Assembly (NCBI RefSeq): GCF_022343555.1
Contig: NZ_JAKQZH010000001.1
Span: 1,302,001-1,366,000 of the forward strand
Length of the DNA: 64,000 bases
Direction of reading: 5' to 3'
From: Marinobacter sp. C7
GTDB taxonomy: Bacteria > Pseudomonadota > Gammaproteobacteria > Pseudomonadales > Oleiphilaceae
Shown here one piece after another: positions 58,665 to 64,000 of this stretch. The translations under genes and the position numbers were made by a program. The stretch's first letter is position 1. Each line of letters begins with the position of its first letter. Under the pieces are notes generated by a model. That model was given only the letters and a program-made list of their open reading frames with translations. It searched no databases and was not told the origin of the DNA.

Positions 58665-59669
58665 TTACTGGCCGGCGTTGACGAGTGCGATGGCGTTGTC
58701 GAGCATCCGGTTGGAGAAGCCCCACTCATTGTCATACCAGGCCATGACTTTTACATGGCGACCGAGCACCCGGGTATGATTTGCGTCAAACACACTGGAC
58801 AACGCGTTGTGGTTGAAATCAATGCTTACCAGCTTTTCGGTATTGAAGCCGAGGACCGGATTGGTTTCCGCTGCCGCCCGGACCGCTTCATTGATTTCCT
58901 CGACCGTGGTGTCCCGGCCGGCAATGAAGCCGAAATCCACCAGTGATACATTGATGGTCGGAACACGGACTGCTAGCCCGTCCAGTTTACCATCAAGCTC
59001 GGGAATTACCTTGCCGATAGCAGCCGCAGCGCCGGTTTTGGTCGGGATCATGGACTGCGTGGCAGAGCGCGCCCGGTATAAATCGGTGTGGTAGACGTCG
59101 CTGAGTTTCTGGTCATTGGTGTAGGAGTGGATGGTGGTCATCAGGCCGCTTTCGATACCAACCGCCTGGTGCAGGGCTTCCGCGACCGGGGCGAGGCAGT
59201 TGGTGGTGCAGGAGGCATTGGAGATGACATCGTGTCCGGCTTCCAGGGTGTGGTGATTTACACCGTAGACCACAGTTGCGTCGGCGTCCGGGGAGGGGGC
59301 CGAGATGATTACCTTGCGGGCGCCGGCACTGAGGTGGGCAGCTGCTTTGTCGCGACTCGTGAACAGGCCGGTGCACTCGAAAACCACGTCTATGTGGAAG
59401 TCTTTCCAGGGCAGTTCTTCGGGGTTGCGGATCGCGGTGATGGCAATGCGGTCACCGTTTACAGTCAGGGATTCGGCGTCGTGGCTGACGACGCCGTCGA
59501 AGCGGCCGTGAACGCTGTCGTATTTCAACAAATGGGCGTTGGTTTCTGCGTCGCCCAGATCGTTGATCGCAACGATCTGGATCTGCTTTCGGTAGTTATT
59601 TTCATAAAGTGCCCGGAGAACGTTGCGACCGATGCGGCCGAAACCGTTGATTGCGATGCGGATAGTCAT
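58665..59669 (-). CDS. gap: glyceraldehyde-3-phosphate dehydrogenase
   Basis: 334 residues from the ATG at 59669 ([20 protein letters not shown]), with an open frame 15 residues further that lacks family sequence. NAD-binding G-F-G-R-I-G at about 9-14, [23 protein letters not shown], catalytic cysteine in NASCTTNC, and a [11 protein letters not shown] end. It uses glyceraldehyde-3-phosphate from Eda. Followed by pyk; two HexR-like operators lie upstream. Confidence 0.96.
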   Translation of the reverse strand: MTIRIAINGFGRIGRNVLRALYENNYRKQIQIVAINDLGDAETNAHLLKYDSVHGRFDGVVSHDAESLTVNGDRIAITAIRNPEELPWKDFHIDVVFECTGLFTSRDKAAAHLSAGARKVIISAPSPDADATVVYGVNHHTLEAGHDVISNASCTTNCLAPVAEALHQAVGIESGLMTTIHSYTNDQKLSDVYHTDLYRARSATQSMIPTKTGAAAAIGKVIPELDGKLDGLAVRVPTINVSLVDFGFIAGRDTTVEEINEAVRAAAETNPVLGFNTEKLVSIDFNHNALSSVFDANHTRVLGRHVKVMAWYDNEWGFSNRMLDNAIALVNAGQ

Positions 59670-59716
59670 GTCTTGACTCCTTCTTTGACTGTTTTTTGTT
59701 CGGTTACCGCTCAAGA

Positions 59717-59732
59717 TGTAGTAAATATAACA
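59717..59732. promoter_or_regulatory. HexR-like operator 1, gap/edd gap
   Basis: TGTAGTAAATATAACA, an imperfect dyad with the same left half (TGTAGTAA) as the reverse complement of the zwf box. Close to gap. Confidence 0.6.
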
Positions 59733-59780
59733 ACAAAAAAATAATAAATGAACGTTCTCTGGGTAGAATGATCAAAAAAA

Positions 59781-59795
59781 GTAAGTAAACTTACA
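59781..59795. promoter_or_regulatory. HexR-like operator 2, near edd
   Basis: GTAAGTAAACTTACA, with arms GTAAGT/ACTTAC, close to the consensus TGTAATWWWATTACA class of HexR boxes. Lies 43 bp before the edd ATG. Confidence 0.6.
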
Positions 59796-59838
59796 TCAAT
59801 AACCGACAATCAAATTTTGCGAAGCAATGGAGTTCGCC

Positions 59839-61659
59839 ATGCACCCCACCATCGACAAGGTTACCCAGCGAATCATCGAGCGCAGTCGGACCACCCGGCA
59901 GGACTATCTCGACCGGATGAATGCCCTGAAAGCGCAGTCCCCCCATCGCAGCACCCTGTCCTGTGGCAACCTCGCCCACGGTTTTGCCGCCTGTAATCAG
60001 GCTGACAAGGACACCCTCAAGTTCATGAACAAGGCCAACGTGGCCATGGTGTCGGCCTACAACGATATGCTTTCGGCCCATCAGCCCTATGAAAAGTTCC
60101 CGGATATCATTCGTGAGGCTGCGCACGGTATGGGGTCGGTGGCCCAGTTTGCCGGCGGCACGCCGGCGATGTGCGATGGCGTTACCCAGGGGCAGCCGGG
60201 TATGGAGCTCAGTCTGTTTTCCCGGGATACCATTGCCATGAGCACTGCGGTGGCTCTCAGTCACAATATGTTTGATGCCACCTTGTTGCTGGGTATCTGT
60301 GACAAGATTGTGCCGGGTCTGCTGATTGGCTCCCTGAGCTTCGGTTATCTGCCTACAATCCTGGTACCGGCCGGGCCCATGCCTTCCGGTCTGCCCAACA
60401 AGGAGAAGCAGCGGATTCGCCAGTTATACGCCGAAGGGAAGGTGGGCCGGGATGAGTTGCTGGAGGCCGAGAGCAAGTCTTACCACAGCCCCGGCACCTG
60501 TACCTTCTATGGCACCGCCAACAGCAATCAGTTGCTGGTCGAGGTCATGGGTCTGCATCTGCCCGGCGCCGCGTTCGTGAATCCGGGCACACCGTTGCGA
60601 GAAGCGCTCACCCGCGCGGCCACGGAACAGGTTATCCGGCTTTCGAAGCCCCATGGCGGTGAGCTTGGCCTGGGCGACATGGTGGATGAGAAGTCGATCG
60701 TCAATGCCCTGGTTGCCCTGCTGGTGACCGGCGGCTCCACCAACCACACTATCCACTGGATCGCCATTGCCCGGGCGGCAGGTATCATTATTGACTGGAA
60801 CGATTACGCGGAGCTGTCTTCCGTGGTCCCGTCGATGACCCGGATTTACCCGAATGGTCAGGAGGACGTCAATGCCTTCCATGAGGCCGGCGGTACTCCT
60901 TATCTTATCCGGGAGCTGCTGAACGCCGGCTATCTGCACAACGATGTTGAAACGGTGGTCGGTCATGGTCTGGAGCGCTACGCGCAGATGCCCGGGCTTG
61001 AAGGTGAAACGCTGACCTGGAAGCCTGCGGTCGACAAGAGTCAGTGGCCGGAAGTACTCAGCAGCGCCGCTGAGCCGTTTGCGCCCAATGGCGGGCTGAA
61101 GGTGCTTGACGGTAATCTGGGCCGCGGTGTGATCAAGGTGTCGGCAGTGGCTCCGGAGCATCATCACATCGAAGCGCCGGCTGTGGTATTCAATGACCAG
61201 AATGAGCTGAAGGCGGCCTTTGAGGCGGGTAAGCTGGATAAGGATTGTATCGTGGTTGTGCGGTTCCAGGGCCCGAAAGCCAATGGCATGCCGGAGTTGC
61301 ACAAGCTTACACCGTATCTGGGTGTGCTCCAGGATCGCGGTTACCGGGTCGGTCTGGTTACCGATGGGCGGATGTCCGGTGCCTCCGGCAAGGTACCGGC
61401 GGCGATTCACGTCTACCCGGAGGCCCTGGATGGCGGTCCGCTCGCCCGGGTACGCGATGGCGATGTGATTTGCCTGGATGCCGAGAATGGATCGTTGTCG
61501 GTGAAGGTGGACGGGCAGGAGTTCGATCAAAGGGAGTCTGCAAAAGCAGATCTGTCCGCGTATCATCACGGCTATGGGCGGGAGTTGTTCGGCTGGCTGC
61601 GCCGGTCAGCCAGCAACCCTGAGCAGGGTGCGAGCTTTTTCTGGAATCACGACGCATGA
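59839..61659 (+). CDS. edd: 6-phosphogluconate dehydratase
   Basis: 606 residues from the ATG at 59839 ([17 protein letters not shown]), with GGAG at 59829-59832 as ribosome site; the ATG at 59827 would add four residues. Fe-S enzyme that turns 6-phosphogluconate into KDPG. IlvD/Edd family motifs include [46 protein letters not shown] and [15 protein letters not shown]. The stop overlaps the glk start. Confidence 0.96.
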   Translation: MHPTIDKVTQRIIERSRTTRQDYLDRMNALKAQSPHRSTLSCGNLAHGFAACNQADKDTLKFMNKANVAMVSAYNDMLSAHQPYEKFPDIIREAAHGMGSVAQFAGGTPAMCDGVTQGQPGMELSLFSRDTIAMSTAVALSHNMFDATLLLGICDKIVPGLLIGSLSFGYLPTILVPAGPMPSGLPNKEKQRIRQLYAEGKVGRDELLEAESKSYHSPGTCTFYGTANSNQLLVEVMGLHLPGAAFVNPGTPLREALTRAATEQVIRLSKPHGGELGLGDMVDEKSIVNALVALLVTGGSTNHTIHWIAIARAAGIIIDWNDYAELSSVVPSMTRIYPNGQEDVNAFHEAGGTPYLIRELLNAGYLHNDVETVVGHGLERYAQMPGLEGETLTWKPAVDKSQWPEVLSSAAEPFAPNGGLKVLDGNLGRGVIKVSAVAPEHHHIEAPAVVFNDQNELKAAFEAGKLDKDCIVVVRFQGPKANGMPELHKLTPYLGVLQDRGYRVGLVTDGRMSGASGKVPAAIHVYPEALDGGPLARVRDGDVICLDAENGSLSVKVDGQEFDQRESAKADLSAYHHGYGRELFGWLRRSASNPEQGASFFWNHDA

Positions 61660-62621
61660 CGGCAAAACACTATTCCCTGGTTGGCGATATCGGGGGTACC
61701 AATGCGCGATTCGCCCTGGTAGAGCAGGGGGATGTGCAACCGCAGGCTATAGAAGTACTGACATGCGCTGAGTACGACAACCTGGACCGGGCGGTTGTTG
61801 ACTACCTTCAAAGGGTGGGGGTCAATTCTGTCACTCAGGCCTGTCTTGCGGTCGCCTCACCGGTCCGGGGTACGCAGGTCCGGATGACGAATAATCACTG
61901 GCGATTCGATACCGAGGACGTGCGCCAGCAGTTTGGCTGGTCAGCGTTCAAGGTTATCAATGATTTTACGGCGATGGCCCTGGGTGTGCCGCATGTGCCG
62001 CAGACCAACCTTGTGCATGTCTGCGGTGGCCCCGGCGATCCGCGCAGGCCGCGCCTGGTAATGGGGCCGGGCACCGGCCTGGGGGTGTCTGGTCTGGTGC
62101 CCATCAACAACGGCTGGGTACCGCTGATGACCGAGGGTGGGCATGTGGACTTTGCCCCGACCGATGACGTCGAGATGGGTATTCTTCGGATTCTCAAAGC
62201 CCGGTTCGGTCGCGTGTCGGTGGAGCGAATCCTGTGTGGTCAGGGCCTGCTCAACCTCTACCAGGCCCACGCCGAGATCCGGGGCGTGGCGGCGCCACTG
62301 GATGCGCCTGAAAAGATCACTGCGGCGGCCCTGGAAAGCACTGATTCGCTGGCTCGGGAAACCCTGCGTCACTTCTGCGAGATTCTCGGGCGTACCGCCG
62401 GTAACGGCGTGCTGACCCTGGGCAGTCTGGGCGGGGTTTACCTGTGTGGTGGTATCCTGCCAAGGTTTCTGGAGTTCTTCCTGGAGAGCCCGTTCAGAAA
62501 CGGCTTTGAGGACAAGGGACGTATGCGCCCGCTGCTCGAGTACACGCCGGTCTATGTGGTCACCGAGCCCTACACCGGATTGCTGGGGGCCGCGGAAGCG
62601 TTGGGTAACCCGGAGGTTTGA
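61656..62621 (+). CDS. glk: glucokinase
   Basis: 321 residues, ATG overlapping the edd TGA (ATGA). Phosphorylates glucose with ATP. Phosphate motif G-D-I-G-G-T-N at residues 10-16, the catalytic region in [28 protein letters not shown], and [14 protein letters not shown]. Belongs to the proteobacterial Glk family rather than ROK. The edd-glk pair completes the set that takes glucose to KDPG. Confidence 0.95.
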   Translation: MTAKHYSLVGDIGGTNARFALVEQGDVQPQAIEVLTCAEYDNLDRAVVDYLQRVGVNSVTQACLAVASPVRGTQVRMTNNHWRFDTEDVRQQFGWSAFKVINDFTAMALGVPHVPQTNLVHVCGGPGDPRRPRLVMGPGTGLGVSGLVPINNGWVPLMTEGGHVDFAPTDDVEMGILRILKARFGRVSVERILCGQGLLNLYQAHAEIRGVAAPLDAPEKITAAALESTDSLARETLRHFCEILGRTAGNGVLTLGSLGGVYLCGGILPRFLEFFLESPFRNGFEDKGRMRPLLEYTPVYVVTEPYTGLLGAAEALGNPEV

Positions 62622-62647
62622 TCGTATCCGGATAACAGGCGACTTTT

Positions 62648-63259
62648 ATGGCGGACGATCTGGACAGATTACCGTTTGATGAGCTGGTGCGGCAGGTGAG
62701 GGCCTGTACGATCTGCGCGGATGTGCTGCCCCACGCGCCCCGGCCGGTGGTTCAGCTCAGTGAATCGGCGAGAATCCTGGTGGTGGGCCAGGCACCCGGA
62801 CGCCGGGTGCATGAGACCGGTCTGCCATTCAACGACCCGAGTGGTGACCGGCTTCGGCACTGGATGGGGGTAACCCGGGATACCTTCTACGATGAGCAAA
62901 AGCTGGCCATTCTGCCCATGGGCTTCTGCTATCCGGGAACGGGCAAGTCCGGTGATCTTCCGCCCAGACCGGAATGTGCCGCGGCCTGGCGAAAAACCCT
63001 GCTGGCCAGGCTGCCGCGTATCCGACTGACTCTGCTGATTGGCCAGTACGCACATGCATGGCACCTCGGAGGTCAGCACAAGTCCGTGACCGGGAATGTT
63101 CGGGCCTGGCGAGAGTACTGGCCGGACACGATACCGATGCCGCACCCGAGCCCCCGCAATAACCTTTGGCTAAGGAATAATCCCTGGTTCGAACAGGACG
63201 TCGTGCCCGCCTTGCGGGCGCGTATCGCCCTGGTGCTTGGCCACCCGGACAGTCAGTGA
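62648..63259 (+). CDS. uracil-DNA-glycosylase-like protein
   Basis: 203 residues. UDG-superfamily fold: motif A as VVGQAPGRRVHETGLPFNDPSG and motif B as P-H-P-S-P-R-N near residue 165, followed by LWLRNNPWFEQDV. A C-x-x-C pair lies at the N-terminus (RACTICAD), but the other two cysteines expected for the family 4 iron-sulfur cluster are not in their usual positions (cysteines fall in GFCYPG and PECAAAW). Base specificity is uncertain. It follows glk by 26 bp. Its 3' end overlaps the convergent glpD end by 7 bases. Confidence 0.82.
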   Translation: MADDLDRLPFDELVRQVRACTICADVLPHAPRPVVQLSESARILVVGQAPGRRVHETGLPFNDPSGDRLRHWMGVTRDTFYDEQKLAILPMGFCYPGTGKSGDLPPRPECAAAWRKTLLARLPRIRLTLLIGQYAHAWHLGGQHKSVTGNVRAWREYWPDTIPMPHPSPRNNLWLRNNPWFEQDVVPALRARIALVLGHPDSQ

Positions 63260-64000
63260 CCGGCGGGCGCCGGCTGGTCGGTGGCTCTCGGAACTTTGTG
63301 CTTCACCGTCGGTTTACTCAGGTACTGCTCCAGTGCCTGAATATCCTCCTCCGATGCAAACAACCCCTGTTTCGTCCTGCGCCAGAGAACATCCTCCGCG
63401 GTCATGGCCCACTCGTGTTGCACCAGATAATCCACTTCGACCCGATACAGGTTCCCGGCAAACCGAATCCCGAGGTCCTCCGGGGACCGGCAATCGCTGA
63501 GGAAGTCGTATGTGCACGTACCATAGGTCCGCACGTAGCGGCTTATGATATCCGGCGCCAACCAGGGGAAGTCAGACTGGAGTTTCAGGCTCAGGGATTC
63601 ATGGTCGTCGAACTCTCCTCCGGGCAGAACCGCAGTCCGGGTCCATGGTGGGCCGGCGTCCGGAAAGAATTGGCACAGCTTCTCCGTGGCTGCCTCGGCC
63701 AGTTTGCGGTAGGTCGTGATCTTGCCGCCAAATACCGAGATCAGAGGGGCTTTGTTGTCTTCCCGGTTCACTTCGAACGAGTAGTCCCGTGAAGCCTTCT
63801 GGGCGTCACCTTCCTCGTCGTCCATCAGTGGCCGTACCCCCGAGTATGACCAGACGACATCCCGGGGCGACAACTGCCGCCTGAAGTGGTCATTGACGAT
63901 TTTAAGGAGATAGTGCGTTTCCTCAGGAGAGATGGTTGCTTCCCGGGGATCTCCCTCGTAGTCCACATCCGTCGTGCCGACCAGCGAGAACCTGTCCTCG
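63253..64000 (-). CDS. glpD: aerobic glycerol-3-phosphate dehydrogenase, C-terminal part
   Basis: About 248 C-terminal residues; the N-terminus is outside the right edge. The sequence reads FSLVGTTDVDYEGDPREATI, then YLLKIVNDHF, SYSGVRPLMDDEEGDA, and ISVFGGKITTYRKLAEAA, all conserved in GlpD. Oxidises glycerol-3-phosphate to dihydroxyacetone phosphate with FAD at the inner membrane. Other glp genes are not seen in the window. The remaining C-terminal helical domain (GTCTYDFLSDC...EWAMTAEDVLWRRTKQGLF) is also typical. Confidence 0.93.
   Translation of the reverse strand, partial: EDRFSLVGTTDVDYEGDPREATISPEETHYLLKIVNDHFRRQLSPRDVVWSYSGVRPLMDDEEGDAQKASRDYSFEVNREDNKAPLISVFGGKITTYRKLAEAATEKLCQFFPDAGPPWTRTAVLPGGEFDDHESLSLKLQSDFPWLAPDIISRYVRTYGTCTYDFLSDCRSPEDLGIRFAGNLYRVEVDYLVQHEWAMTAEDVLWRRTKQGLFASEEDIQALEQYLSKPTVKHKVPRATDQPAPAGH

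Overview
The window is ordinary-looking chromosome of a gammaproteobacterium with moderately high GC. Gene order and protein style fit Marinobacter or a close relative. This is an inference from the Pseudomonas-like cluster lpxH-ppiB-glnS-cysS...folD-tRNAs-tig-clpP-clpX-lon-hupB-ppiD, the fpr/LysR pair, the full Entner-Doudoroff set with HexR, and the TAXI-TRAP and AapJQMP transporters. No prophage, CRISPR array, rRNA or intact insertion sequence was seen.

Layout. 1-8337: end of a Maf-family gene, then the lipid-precursor block yceD-rpmF-plsX-fabD-fabG-acpP-fabF-pabC-mltG-tmk, all on the + strand. 8443-14309: proline use, with an AraC-type regulator, a bifunctional putA that lacks a DNA-binding domain, and putP. 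14426-18349: TAXI-type TRAP transporter plus a TauE/SafE permease. 18428-23896: acnB (- strand, structured leader), miaE, a tandem palindrome array, and a finR-like LysR gene divergent from fpr. 23938-31123: accessory genes, comprising a voltage-gated K+ channel with a zinc ribbon, an OmpW barrel, a 1001-residue LVIVD-repeat lipoprotein, a MacB permease remnant, a thioesterase, a small outer-membrane barrel and an unrecognised lipoprotein. 31376-35570: amino-acid ABC transporter aapJQMP behind a sigma-54-type promoter. 35608-43250: lpxH-ppiB (-), glnS-cysS-glcB (+), folD (-). 43472-43983: four tRNA genes. 44203-52876: tig, clpP, clpX, lon, hupB, ppiD (protein folding and quality control). 53171-62621: Entner-Doudoroff module hexR(-)/zwf-pgl-eda(+)/pyk-gap(-)/edd-glk(+) with HexR-like operators in both divergent gaps. 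62648-64000: uracil-DNA-glycosylase-like gene and the C-terminal part of glpD.

How the parts work together. The first block supplies acyl-ACP and phosphatidic acid. PutA/PutP, AapJQMP and the TRAP system bring in and oxidise amino acids and organic acids. AcnB and GlcB serve the TCA and glyoxylate cycles. The HexR regulon turns glucose into pyruvate and glyceraldehyde-3-phosphate.

The most unusual signals are noncoding. A family of 30-bp palindromes (arms starting GGGGTCAGA) recurs in three gene gaps with 68-bp or 49-bp periods and compensatory arm changes. There is also a predicted leaderless yceD transcript, a two-hairpin acnB leader, a sigma-54/IHF promoter for aapJ, and a decayed MacB gene tail. 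I did not find an obviously new multi-gene system.
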